A DNA stretch of 64,000 nucleotides from NCBI GenBank assembly GCA_023213395.1, contig CM041465.1, positions 120,225,741-120,289,740 of the forward strand, read 5' to 3'. The position numbers and the translations under genes were made by a program. Origin of the DNA: Cycas panzhihuaensis (Eukaryota; Cycadophyta). The notes under the pieces were generated by a model that was given only the letters and a program-made list of their open reading frames with translations, searched no databases and had not been told where the DNA came from. Positions 20,290 through 32,185 of the stretch are shown in pieces. The stretch's first letter is position 1, and every line of letters begins with the position of its first letter.

Positions 20290-22602
20290 CTTTTCACTTG
20301 ATTAAAAGCTAACAAATAACTTGGTAACTTCAAAGCTTTGTCACTTAAGTTCCACCTTCAAGCAACACCACCAGTCTTGATTTTACAAGAAGATCCAACA
20401 ACTAGTGGAGTGATGAGAGGTGGAGGACTTCGGCTATTGAGTTGGTCCAAAGACAAATTTTAAGTGAATTTTTTGAGTATTTTTACTTGGATTTTGATGG
20501 TGTGCCTTTTGGCTTATAATGAATGCGTCTTAAGAAGCAATTACATGAGAGAATGAGCACTTTTATTAAGTGATTTTTAAGTGTTTTATGATCCAAGTAA
20601 AGTGCTTTGAATGCTTGAATACAATAATGTAAGTACTTTGAGTACTTAGTGAAAAAATAATGCAAGAAACCTTTGATGAAGATAACAGAAATGGGTTCCT
20701 TTCAACCCTCCAAATCTGATGAAGTGAAGAACCCACTAGCAAGGTGTACTCAAAAGTGCTCCAAAGCCAACACGAACTCCAAGTAGCAGTTGTTGAGACT
20801 TTAAAAATAGTCTCAACAATCTAACAAAAAAATGTGATTTTATTAAGTGTCAAATTGAGCCTTCTTTTTAAGCTTTTTTAAGGCCAAGGTCACCATGCAA
20901 GGTGCCAAAAAATGAACTCAGATGGTGATGTTCCTCACCTTTACAATGTGGATATGCCTTTTGATCACTTTATTTAAGCTCAAAGTGCTTTAGTAGCATG
21001 AAACAATGTGCTAAATGAGCTTAAAAAAAGCATAAGAGAGATGCTGAAAATTAACTTTTTTTAACAACTTTGCCTCATTAGAACACCTCGTAGGGAGTCT
21101 TTTTAAACATTTAAATTATGCAATGTTGAACTTCAATAAGAGGAGAATGACTTAGTATGTGTCATTCGTTGAGTCCTCTTTTCATCAAGGAGATTTTAAT
21201 AAAGTTAAGTACCAAAAGGGTACTTTAGTGAGCAAAAAAAACTTTAAGAAATGAGATTAAATCTCATTAAAAAAGAAATCTTAAAGTGTTTAAGGCTTTA
21301 ATGATGCCTTTAAAACTTGAAACGGCTAAGCCTCATGTAGCATTAAGAAGCATTAAGCCCCCCCCTTACTCAGAAAATTCTCTAAGGCATAAAAACACCT
21401 CTTAAGCCTTGATTAATAATGAAAAAACTCATTTAAAATGAACTTTATGAAAAAGAGCCTTGATTAGAAAAGGAATATTCCTAGTATATGCCAAAGTGCA
21501 TATTACTAGGTTATTAGCCAAACCAAAAAAAAGAATTTGATTTATGATAAATCGATCACGATCGCGGCCAATTTTTTGCGTGCTGTTGGGAACTGGTCCC
21601 GAGGCTAATTACAGGCCCTACTAGCTGTGTTATACGTCTTTTGGCCATGCGGGCCCCACCAAATGAACTGTGCATCTTACTTTTGTGTTTCCTGTGGGCC
21701 CCATGTGGGCAACCTACCGTGCGAGGTGCGACTCCCCAAGCACGAGCCGTGCGGGCTCGTCAAATTCCAGAAGGTTCTGGAACCTTCACTGCTGTGTCTT
21801 CCCGCGTTTACGGATTCGTTCTCCTTCGTCCATGAGACGTTTATTCCTGCATGCAGGAGTTGCAGGTCTATTTCCTCTCATGTGCGGGTGCGTGTTCCTC
21901 GTGGAGGTGCATCGTTTCTTTTGTGTGGGCCTGTCTCTTTGGTGCTTCTTACTGTCCGTGCAGGATCTTTCTACGTTTGCCTTACTATACGGGAAGATCT
22001 TTATGCAGGTGCATCCTCAAGCAGAACAGAAAGAGTTCTGAGCAGTGTGAAAGATGAAATGGGAGATGTGGTCTCTTCTTTATGTGAGCAGTGCAGAGCA
22101 GCAGGTCTTTAGTAGGGTTTAGATTGTGTGCAGTCTTAAGGGTAGCCAGAGAGCAAGAGGGTGACAGTCCTTTAAGTGTGCAGTCCTCTGAAAGTGCAGG
22201 TGCAGAGACCAAGATGCAGGAGTCTTTGGACACTTAAGGATAACAAGTGTTCAACAGTTGACTAGAGAGCAAGTTCAGCAATCTCCTTTTGGTGGAGTTC
22301 TCTCTCTTTTCTGAGAGTTTTCTTCCTTCTTAAGATAGTTGAGGGCAGCCAGGTATAGGTGCAGAAAGTGCAGGGAGCTCTTCTTGGCAGGCTCAAAAAA
22401 GTTCACAAGTGAGAGAGCATTAATACCTCCAAATTCAGGGAGCAAGAAATATGTGCAAAGATTGTTAAGAATGTGATGAGAGGACAGAATTGAAGTCAAG
22501 AAATGACAAAATTAAGTGCTGAAATCTCCCAAGAAAATTCCAAGAAATGGACCAAGAATTGAAGCTAACAAATCAAAGCTCAACATAAAAGATTTCCATT
22601 AA
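20290..22602 (-). other. Long leader of the copia element, no recognised gene
   Basis: 2.3 kb lie between the primer site and gag, where copia elements usually have far less. It is AT-rich near gag but contains a GC-rich island (about 21550-22050) with clustered GGGCCC-like words. Overlapping plus-strand open frames there (21627-22112 and others) are antisense to the element and show no recognised domain. It could be an acquired host fragment, a long untranslated leader, or an insertion whose ends I cannot define. Confidence 0.6.
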
Positions 22603-22614
22603 GCTCTGATACCA
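22603..22614 (-). other. Primer binding site (tRNA-Met) of the copia element
   Basis: The minus strand reads TGGTATCAGAGC two bases after the 5' LTR end, the canonical plant initiator-Met tRNA primer site, fully preserved. Confidence 0.95.
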
Positions 22615-22616
22615 AT

Positions 22617-23210
22617 TGTTAGAATAGGCATTAAGCCACATTAGTCCCAAGATCTTTAATGAAAGCACAATACCATAAATGCATTAAGTACAAGTAACAA
22701 AGAACTTCAAAGAATCCAAAGGAATTCAAAGGACTCAAAGAGAAATAGGAGCAAGAACACAATACCCAAGATGAGGTGTTGGAATTAGTCCAACAACCAA
22801 AGAATGCCTTCAGCTTGATTAGCAAACTGATAGAATGACAATGAGCTCCAACTCTTGAATGAGCAACAATGAGGAATAGGTCTCATTATATAGAATGAGG
22901 TGAGAGACCTAAGGACTTGGATGTTTAACAAGTGTCAAGCATCCAAGATACATGCCTTGGATGATTGACATGTGTCCCTTTGGAAGCTCTTATGTGAGCA
23001 AAGATGCACTAGGGTCATTTGACCCTCAAGTTACATAAGTGACAACATTGTGTCACTAGTCATAAAGTGGGTGTGTACTTTATCACTTAAGTGATAAAGT
23101 CACACCTAAAGTACAAAAGTGCACATGAGCATTAAAGTGCACACATAATACAAAAATAGAAAGTACATAAGCTTAACATATAAACATAAGGTAAACCATG
23201 AGGTTTAACA
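22617..23210 (-). repeat. 5' LTR of the copia element
   Basis: 594 bp. It is identical in organisation to 15518-16101 with an extra 11-bp segment near 22715, and keeps both LTR hairpins (22917-22946 and 23077-23100). Followed by the TAAAC duplication. Confidence 0.96.
23077..23100. other. Perfect 24-bp palindrome in the 5' LTR
   Basis: ACTTTATCACTTA followed by its completing half. Same place as 15968-15991, where only the central dinucleotide differs. Confidence 0.85.
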
Positions 23211-23215
23211 TAAAC

Positions 23216-26200
23216 TTCATTTCAAAATAAATCATTCTTGTTCAATTTTGATAACTATAACCTTAATTTACATTTCTTTCTAATAAAATTTGCATCACCA
23301 TGATGCAACCCTACATTGCATTATAAACCTCATACTTAACAATGTAATGTAGCACATCTTTCACACTATCATATTAGTACCTAAAACCCTTTGAAACACA
23401 CTTATTTAACTAGTTACATGTCAAATGTGATGATGTAACGAATTTAGTTGGAAACATTTATAGCATTTCACTTAAAACGTTGCATTTCTAATCCTAAGTT
23501 TATGACATTAGGTCTAAACTTACCATAATCACTTCAAAGTTGACACATGCATAGTTGGGTATGTTTCTAACTAGTTTCCCTTTTTGTTAGGATAATTTGT
23601 AGCTTAGGTTATCAATTTTTATACCTCTTAATTCTCACATCGCTCACTAAATCACTTTAAAACTTTAATATATACCTTCCCCTATAAACATCAAAACCTT
23701 ATATGTAGACCTCGAAACTCTACCAAAATGAAGCCATTTGTACCTTCTTCTTCTAATTTTTAAGTTCTAGAGGAGTTATTAGGGTCATCTTTACTGAGTT
23801 GTCAGATTTCCAAAGCCTAAGGCTTTAAGTGTTTTTGTTTTAGGGTTGTATAGTTCCTTTTCAGTTATGTGACCCGTACTCATTATATTTTGATTGATTT
23901 CTATTAGATTTTATATGTTGCTTTTTATTTCTCATGTATGCACTTATAGGTAACTCCTTTTATCATTTTACTATAGGTTCAACATGGAAATTTAAGGGAT
24001 TTACTACTTGTGTACTTGCCATAGTTTGTGGAACTTCAAACTCTACTTTTAGGTTTGCTTTGTCATTTTTTCTGACTTTTAACATCTTGTTTTATAGCTA
24101 TCACTAATTTACTTGTAGGTTACTATGCAACATGATTTGCACCCTTATTACATGATAAACTAAACCTTGATCTCCGCATTTTACCATTAGTAATGGTATT
24201 AAGCAAACAACATAAAAAAAACATCACTTTGTAACTTTGAAATGTGGTTTGAAACACCATGCATTTAAATATATTAAACATACTTATAGTAGCATGTTAC
24301 ACTCATACTATTAGGTGTATTTTAGTATGCTTATTGGCTCCCTTGTGTTGGTTGAGCCTTCCATTTCTTGGATACTTTTCTAATTGATTTGCAAGCTTCT
24401 TTATATGTGTTCATCCTTGTCGATTTTTAGCTTAATTAATCACAGATAAATGAGAAAGAAGAAAAAAGAATTAAGTGTTGCTTTAGGTTGAGTTTTGCAT
24501 TTTTAAAGACCTAGTTGGTTTATGAATTCAGCATGTTGTTACAAGTCCTTAAGCCCATGGGTTATAGCTCTTTTAGCTTTTAGAAAAATTGCATATAGTT
24601 ACATTTAGGCATCTACTTTATGTTGTTTCAAATCCTTTTAGGATAGGAGTTCTGTCCATACTAGAGGATAGGCTACATGAGCTTTATTAGATTTTATCAT
24701 TAGTTGAGTGAGGGTGGTTTTGTACCTAAGGTGGGGGCATGTCTTCATTGTGTTCTAAATGGAATAATGGTAAGTGATTATTCTAACAATATGCGATTAG
24801 GAGAATCAAGTGGACATCACTCATCATATTAAGAGTAGTTTTTTTTTAATCTATTTCACCTCTTGGAGTTTAAGGCTTATATACGAGTATCCTTAGATCT
24901 CCCACACTCGTAAGTGGTTTATTATTGAGAGAGCGAGCCCCTACTAACTTACCCATGATAGAGTTCATCCCATGGTCCAGTTTCTTTTTGTCTCTTCTCC
25001 TTTTAGTCCTCCTTGATTTTGTTAGATTAAGTTAGTGTAAGTGGTGACATTAATTAGGAGGGATAGGATAGGATAGTATATTTGGGAGATTGAAGTTGGG
25101 GATTATGTTCATAGGCCTATGTTACTCTTTAAGCATTTGTATCCTAGTGACCCTCTTGGATATTATGACCTTTTCTTTTATTGCATATTACTTGTTTCTA
25201 TTTTCTTTAGTCTAGTTAGAGTTTGTTTACTCTTTTCTTTGCACACACAGTTACACCTCACTAATTTATCTTACATCCCAACATTTACATCCACACAAAT
25301 GCACAGTGCCTCAAGAGAAAGTCATCGACTCCCTTCTACAATTTGGGCCCCTTACCTAAGGACCAAGTCAAGTTGCACATGCCACCTTATTTTTTCTTAG
25401 TACCATCATTTCAACAACTATATTAAGCACTCGCCAATGTGAGTTAATCCTTTTTTTTACCACTTTTCGGTGATCCTTTCTAGGTCTTCATTTTGAGGCA
25501 CCCTCCTAACAAGACATTGTATGAATCATGAGAATTACTCATTTATTTATGTTAAGCTAGGATAATGAGTTTACTTCTTTATTCCTAACCCTTTCTTTCT
25601 TTCATTTTTAGCACCCTTCTAGAAGGACATTATAGGAATCATGAGTATTACACATTTATTGATTCCAAGTTAGGGTAATTAGTTCATTCCTTTGGTCTTA
25701 ACTTTTTCATTCTTTTTTTTTTTACTTTCCATTTGTGGGTTATCATCCTTCATATGCACTAGTTTTTTAAGCAACTATGAGGTCTACCTCCCTTTGATCC
25801 ATATGAGTCCTTTTCATATAACTCTCAACCCATTTAGCCTAGTATTATGTCAAAGTAGCCTCCTTCATATCAAGCCATTAAGCCTATCCTCGCCTATGTG
25901 ATAGAGTGGCCTTTAAATAATGATTTATTAGACCCTTAGGTAGCTTTCATGGGTAGGTGCCTCGTGAGCTCAATCCAAGCTACTAAAACATTAGATCCCC
26001 ATTGCATGTTATTAGATCTACTTAGTCTCAATTTGTCTCACTTATTATCGAGTTTCCAACTTAAATCTATATTGTTGATCAATTCCAAATAACTATAACA
26101 AACTTATAACCCATCCTTATTGTGAGTACATATTTGGAGATATATATTGCCTTGATGGCATAATTCAAAGGGGCCACATCATTCTTAATCCTTGCACCTA

Positions 26201-26240
26201 GTTAAGTGACTCATCTCTTCCAAAATAAGGGTTCTTCCAC
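23216..26240. other. AT-rich sequence, no gene recognised
   Basis: No protein domain or repeat end was recognised. Short open frames (25119-25400, 25692-25901) are Leu/Phe/Ser-rich readings of pyrimidine-rich DNA. The right part may be the degraded 5' end of the Tat-like element that becomes recognisable after 26500. Confidence 0.55.
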
Positions 26241-27239
26241 TTCATCCATACCCTAGCCCCAAGTAGAAGCAACTTTATTTGTTGCCTCTCATATCCCATT
26301 TACCACCATGGCCATGTCTATTCTTGGGTCTAACATTCCTAAATTGGTCCCTCTCTTACAAATGGTTCCTCCTATCAAGACCAATGATGGGCTACCACAC
26401 TCCATCATTTTATCTATTATTAACTGGACAAATCCCATTATCACTCACACACTTCATCATACCCCTAACCTTTTATAGCTTGGGGTATCAGAGGGCTTAC
26501 AACATAACCTACTCAAGCTATGGCTCAACCCAATCCTAATCCTTATATTCTGGCTAACTATATGCCCTAATAATGGGGATCTACTCGATCCCAACCTCAT
26601 GCGATTTATAATCTTAATTTCTTTCACCTATATATGGTTACTTCTCCTTCAAAAGTCCCATATGGGCATAATCCACCTTCTCATCTATTGCCTTATGACA
26701 CCCCTTATACTTTAGAGGTGCCAATTGGGGCCTAACCATAACCATACCCCTATTAGCCTATTGGAATTACATCATTGGTTATCATCCCAATTCCACCAAC
26801 TTAGCCAACATGGTAAACCTAATCAGTTCTATCCTATTAAGCCCAATGGCCCTAACCCTTTATTACTCCTCCTAATCCAGTAATTTTGCAAGGTATTCTT
26901 ACACGATGAGGAGTCCTTTATCTTACTCATGCTGCTTATAATTTATAACATAACCCTTCCCAACTAATTCAATCCACCCAACCTATATAACCACCTCCTA
27001 CTCAAGCATATCCTTATGGAATCCCTACCCACAATAAATTCATTCTCTATGTGGCAATCTAAAACCCCACTAGGGACATCCCCAAACTAACCCTAATTAT
27101 TCCTACCCTTCCTTAATAAACCTATCAGTAGGGGCAACCCTCTTATGGTGGCATATAAGATCATTAGCCTTACCAACCCCAAATAGGGCCTATTAATCCT
27201 TTCTCTTAAGTTGGGTTACATTCCTTTATGGACTATAGA

Positions 27240-27780
27240 AGTAATCCTCTTTCCCTTGATGTACTCAAGATAAACCTCCCTTCTGATCCTTTCGTGGCTC
27301 CCAAATTTGATAAAACCTTTAACTAGGACCTTGAAGAGCATGTTAAGGCACTTGCTTTGGCATGTATTAACTTCTAGATATATGACCACATTGTGATGAA
27401 ATTATTCTCGGGATCACTTCAGGGAGATACATATAAGGGTTTTTTATTAACAACCTACTAATTCAATCCACTCATTATAATAGTTAATTGTCACTTTTGT
27501 CAATTATTTTAATATGTTTAGACCCTTTAAGAGTGGGGTCGAGGCACTTCTCTCTTTTAAACAAGGCCTTGAGGAACTTAACCAAGATCTTATTAGAAGG
27601 TTCTATGACCTTCTTCACTCTTCTAAGGCCACGCTACCTAAAGAGTTGAAGAAATACACCTTTGTTGATTCTTTATACCCAAAGGTCTATATGGAAGTGC
27701 TCAAACAAGCATTACTCCTTTTGATGGTGCAGTTGCCAAATGCCTTACATTGGAATTCATCAAGATATAGGTAGGCATAA
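27240..27780 (+). pseudogene. Gypsy gag (retrotransposon capsid domain)
   Basis: The first half reads in fragments (F-x-A-P-K-F-D-K-T-F, E-H-V-K-A-L-A, M-K-L-F-x-x-S-L-x-G). The second half is an open stretch from 27514 with L-L-S-F-K-Q-G-x-E-E-L-N-Q-D-L-I-R-R-F-Y-D-L-L and L-Y-P-K-V-Y-M-E-V-L-K, the typical C-terminal half of Retrotrans_gag. Stops interrupt the first half. Confidence 0.72.
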
Positions 27781-28639
27781 CGAAGTTGACCAAACTAGCC
27801 TAAAGATCCAAAACCCCATACTAAAACCCCTTACAAGATGATGGATTCTATTACCCCTATTATTCATTCATTTAAGTGAGCAATGCAATAACCTAAACCC
27901 TAATATGGGCTTGTTGAGAGGTAAAATTATCCTCCTTAGGGTTAAAAAGACTTCCATCTAGTTCACTGAGCTACACAATACCCTCCCTCATAGAGGGATA
28001 GTAAAGGGAGTACTTTGTCACTTTAAAGGAGATGGTGTTTTATTCATGAAAGTGGAAATCATGATGATGCACATTGTTGGACCCAATAACCTTAACTCAC
28101 CCTCCATAAGAGCTTACAATCTAATCGACTTCAAGGTCTAACCTAGAGTAATCCATTGATAAGGGCCCTTTCCCTAAGCATAATGATAACCAACTTCAAG
28201 AATAAAAAGGCAAGGTAAAGGCCTAATAAACCCATTATATATATCTTAAGTAGTTTAAGGACTCATAAGAAGAGTAGTACTAATTATGTCCTAAATTTAA
28301 AGATGTAGAATCAAAGGAGGTTGCTCAACATTATAATGTAAGGGATAAACATATCATTTAAATGCTTGAGACTTCTCATGTATTTGCCATGACTCAAGCC
28401 CAAGTAAATAAAGAAACCAAAGACACTTCATCCTTAAATCCCTAACCCATATAAATTTAAGTGCTTCTAAAGGCCATTCCTATTTAACCAAGACGATATA
28501 ATCTAAGAAGAGTTGTACCCCTACCTACTAGCAAAAGGAAAGCCCCTTTCTATCATTAAAGAGCTACAATCTATCTTTATAGGTATGTCCATGGTGGATG
28601 TTCTTAACAGTTTCCCTAACTAGAAGCAACTACTTTTAG

Positions 28640-29080
28640 AAGCTTTAGAACCCGAAGAGGTCAATTCTATTTAAGCAGAACCATTAGCTTCAATTCTCAT
28701 CACTTTTGATCTAAGGGAGATTCCTCCCTTGGAAAAGAAAGAGTATAAGTTGCTCTCTTCTTTATTCATTTATATTGAAACCCCTAATTGTGATATTGAA
28801 TAGATGATAATTGATTTAAGGTTATGCATTAATATCATACCTATTATAATACTCCAAGAATTGGGTATTGGCACTTTTGAGGTTGTTCCCTCGATGTGCC
28901 AAGGTTTAGATGGTATTCTCAAGGCTATCTTAAGGGTGTTCATTATTCCATTGACACTTGAAGATAAGATTGTCTTTATAGAGATCACCATCCTTGATGT
29001 CAATGTAAACTATAATATGTTTTTGGGGAGGCCATGGTTTAATCTAATAGGGGCCATTTATTCCTCCCTTTGGGAATAAC
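28640..29080 (+). pseudogene. Gypsy retropepsin, active site lost
   Basis: Upstream, I-T-F-D-L-R-E-I-P-P-L-E-K leads into M-I-I-D-L-R-L-C-I-N-I-I-P. Here the family has D-S-G-S or D-G-G-S after I-I/L-I; the Asp remains but the Ser-Gly is gone. Then come C-Q-G-L-D-G-I, I-P-L-T-L-E-D-K, V-N-V-N-Y-N-M-F-L-G-R-P-W and S-S-L-W-E, the full retropepsin order of Tat-type elements. A minus-strand open frame over the same bases is a shadow. Confidence 0.8.
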
Positions 29081-30626
29081 TTAAATTTATATGTAATAAA
29101 TAGGTTTATACTATTAAGTAATAAGACTAGGGTTGATCAGATCCCTAGTCAACTATTTAAGCCATCTTTGATGGTAAAGTAAAAGAAGAACTTGGCTTAT
29201 TATTCTAAGACAAAGTGCCCAAGTTTGACTAAGACCCAACCCCTTTAGAGTTAGGATTGATATGCTTTACACCCATAAGTGTGGCTCCCTATGGATGCCT
29301 TAGTGTCCTTATTGATATTAAGCTTGATGATGATAATAATCCTATATGAACAATGGGTACGATTAACTATGTTTAGGGGCCAAATGACCCTGTTAATACA
29401 TAGGTCTTATTGCCTTAGGCCCCTCTCATGCTTGACTCTAATTCTAACTCTTTTACATCTGGTAATAAGTTTATATCATGCGATCATTTCCCTAACTTTG
29501 CACATAAGGCCTTCAAGCTTCCATTTTAACCAAACATTGATCTAATTGAGTGTCCTTTATAGGACATTAAGCCTCAATAGTAGAATGACCCTTTGGAAGA
29601 GTTTTTAAGATTTATACACTTAACTTATAGTAATAGTCTTGATCTATCTCTCATACCCTAAGTCAAATGCAAAACATTCTTGGGTGATGATTATTTTGAA
29701 AACAAAAAGATATCATGTGAACACTTGACCAACAATGCCCTCAACATACCTCTGAACTACAAATCACTAAGGAGGATAAACTATGGTGATCTAACTTGTA
29801 ATACAATCCCATAATGCATAAGACTCTTCAAATAGTTCTAAGACATATTAACACCTTTAAATTATGGTGGTTTATCCCCCAATAAGAGGACATAACATAT
29901 GAAGCCCTACCAAGAGCTTCAGGATGTACTCATTTGGGGTCACACTAAGATGAGGGTCATTAACCCTAATATTATCACCTACCATGTCATAATTGTCTTA
30001 GAGGCTATGCCTTAGGATGATATTCTCTCACCATTAATTAACCATATTATTGATAAGATGTTATATTAAAAGATGATGTATTTGCTATTTACTTCCTAAA
30101 AACATAACCAAACTCAAATCACTCCTAAAGGTTACCATGAGATGCCCTTTAAAACTTGCCATGGTGCATTAGCCTATAAGGTAATGCCGTTAAGTGACAT
30201 TACTCTAAAATAAGGCTAAATTGTCCTATACTCTATGAATTATTATCCATTTTCACGTGTTCTATTTGGATAGACCTTTATTTTGGCACAGGAATGAATG
30301 AAATCTGACTGCTAAGTAAAAAGTTATACTTAAATTAGTAAAACCCAAAATTTAGAGAAAATTGACTAAAAAGTGAAAAGTGCTTTAAGTCATAATGAAG
30401 GCCTAGATGCTCCCACATCATAGATCATAAATAGTAACAAAAATTTTGATAACACTTCATTGAAAAAATATTCTCCCTTCCTTTCTTCACAAATATGGGA
30501 CCTATTTATAGAAAAAATGAGAGGGATGGATTAAGGTAAACCCATGGGTTGATGGTCTATATTCTTGTTGCAAACCATAATAAAAAAAGGCCAAAAATAA
30601 TATTTCTTTTTTTTAATGCCCAAAAT

Positions 30627-30701
30627 AATGAAAAATATGACGTTCTTAAGAAAATACAATAAAGTGAAATGAAAAACATGATGTTCTTAGGAGAACATAA
30701 A
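30627..30701. repeat. Two-copy minisatellite, 41-bp period
   Basis: AATGAAAAATATGACGTTCT at 30627 recurs as AATGAAAAACATGATGTTCT at 30668, and the following A-rich 14 bp also match. Two copies only. Confidence 0.65.
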
Positions 30702-31203
30702 AAATCAAAATTTTTGGTTATTAGAATGTAATGACATAAATGGTTAGCATTTTTATAGTGTAAAAAAGAAATTGATAATATAAAGAAAATGTTATCAGCT
30801 AGGATTCATCACATTTTTTGGAATATAAAAAACACGAATTGTGTTTCTTCACAAAGAAAGGTTATAAAAAAAGCCTACAAAAAGTCAAATATTATAGAAT
30901 GACTCATTGAGGCTATGATTAAACAAACAATGAAACACTAAGGAATAGGCTTAGAAGTCATAAAATTATAAAAAAAAGTGTTGGAGACATCCCTTAGAGT
31001 AAACTTGGTGATACCATATAATGTTGTGCATAAAGATCTTAACTTATAAGCAAGGAGGGAGCCATGAACACATATCAAAACATTAATCAAAATATTATAT
31101 CATGTTGTTAGTAATTAAAATAATCACATGATTAAACCCTAATAATAAATAGGTTCAGGCATTAGACCTGGTTGCACCAAAAGGGGGGAAGCATGGTTAA
31201 ATA

Positions 31204-31230
31204 ATATATATATATATATGTGTGTGTGTG
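31204..31230. repeat. (TA)n(GT)n microsatellite
   Basis: Short TA tract passing directly into a GT tract. Confidence 0.9.
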
Positions 31231-31569
31231 CATTATAATTTAAAAAAGAAAAATGTCCTAGTAGTAAAGAATTAAAGAAGATATTGTTGGCCTCTATTTT
31301 ACTACTTTTATCTTGTAGCATTAGAGTCTTCCCACTCGCTATTAAACTCCTTGCTACATGTCACCTTTGTTTTATTTTCTTATTATTTATTATCTCCATA
31401 AGAGCTACAACAAATGGAGGATTGAATATATGACATTCTAGATGGTGGCTCTCTTTCACTATATTCATAATATTTGCAAAATATTTTTTTTCTTTTTAAA
31501 TACATTTAAACCCTTGTGGTTTTCCATGATAGATTTTTCTTTTGGAATATAATTATAGTAAAACAATTT

Positions 31570-31574
<5 letters not shown>

Positions 31575-31621
<47 letters not shown>
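31575..31621. repeat. (TC)n microsatellite
   Basis: About 46 bp of uninterrupted TC. The open frame across it (Leu-Ser repeats) is not a gene. Confidence 0.97.
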
Positions 31622-31623
<2 letters not shown>

Positions 31624-32049
31624 GTATGTAATTTTATTTTTTTGAGGAAAAATACTTTTACATATTTTAGCATAAGTTTTCATGGTATATACTCTCATCT
31701 ATTAGACTAAGGGTTTATGAATTACCATGGTGAGTGTCGATCATGAACTAACAAATCTTCCATAGCTAGGTTTATATATGTTCCCTATTTATAAATTGAC
31801 ATATTCAAACCTATGTATTCTATGTTTTGTGCATAACATGAATTAAAAAAAAGTGTAAAATAATTAAAAAAAAAACTCTTGCATCAAATATGGGGCTTTA
31901 GCTTCATATACAACATGCTTCTTCATATACATTCCACTAAAATTTACCCTAAAATATCCATAAAATTTTAAAATAGCTAGGCTCTAAATCTGGTCATATC
32001 AAGCACTAAAAAAGTTTAGTTCCATTAAAAAATGGCTTTAAAAATTTAT

Positions 32050-32185
32050 AAAATATTTAAGCTCTAATATGCTTTATGATCCAACCATAAAGCTCTAATA
32101 CCACTTATTAAGTATGCTCTAAGACCAGTTATTGGCTCTAATGGCACCTTTTAGATATAAGTCTATGTTCTAATACCAAATATTG
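32050..32185 (-). other. Cluster of primer-site-like words (GCTCTAATACCA)
   Basis: Near 32063, 32092, 32107, 32130 and 32167 the words G[CT]TCTAA, mostly followed by a TACCA- or GACCA-like end, recur. Reverse-complemented they read TGG-x-(4)-TAGAGC, like a mutated tRNA-Met primer site. The last is followed by TATTGATATGGAG, which could be the decayed start of a minus-oriented LTR. No matching LTR partner was found. Confidence 0.35.

Larger units (their letters stand above)
15518..23210 (-). mobile_element. Ty1/copia LTR retrotransposon, 7.7 kb, TSD TAAAC
   Basis: LTRs of 584 and 594 bp start TGTTAGAAT and end GGTTTAACA on the plus strand. The duplication TAAAC flanks both ends (15513-15517 and 23211-23215). 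Minus-strand order is 5' LTR, tRNA-Met primer site, a 2.3-kb leader, gag, protease, integrase, RT, RNase H, polypurine tract, 3' LTR. Integrase before RT makes it copia. The LTRs differ by an 11-bp indel and scattered transitions, about 97% identity by eye over the first 170 bp, so this is among the younger insertions here. It is about 2.5 kb longer than a typical plant copia element, because of the leader. Confidence 0.96.
26500..30270 (+). mobile_element. Decayed Tat/Ogre-like Ty3/gypsy segment (gag-protease)
   Basis: A plus-strand series of broken frames that read as one polyprotein: a Pro/Asn/Gln-rich N-terminal region (about 26520-27230), a capsid domain (27240-27780), a linker, a protease (28640-29080) and a tail of about 1.2 kb in which coding texture persists (for example 29700-29800 and 29900-30060). 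No RT, RNase H or integrase follows, and I found no flanking LTRs. The LGRPW-type protease and long Pro-rich gag suggest the Tat/Athila/Ogre side of gypsy elements. Confidence 0.7.

Noticed and set aside
21627-22112. 161-residue plus-strand open frame in the copia leader
   Set aside because: GC-rich sequence is open by composition in several frames. It is Cys/Ser/Val-rich without domain features and antisense to the element. Kept only as part of the leader observation.
31516-31710. Small plus-strand frame with a Leu-Ser run
   Set aside because: The run is the (TC)n microsatellite.
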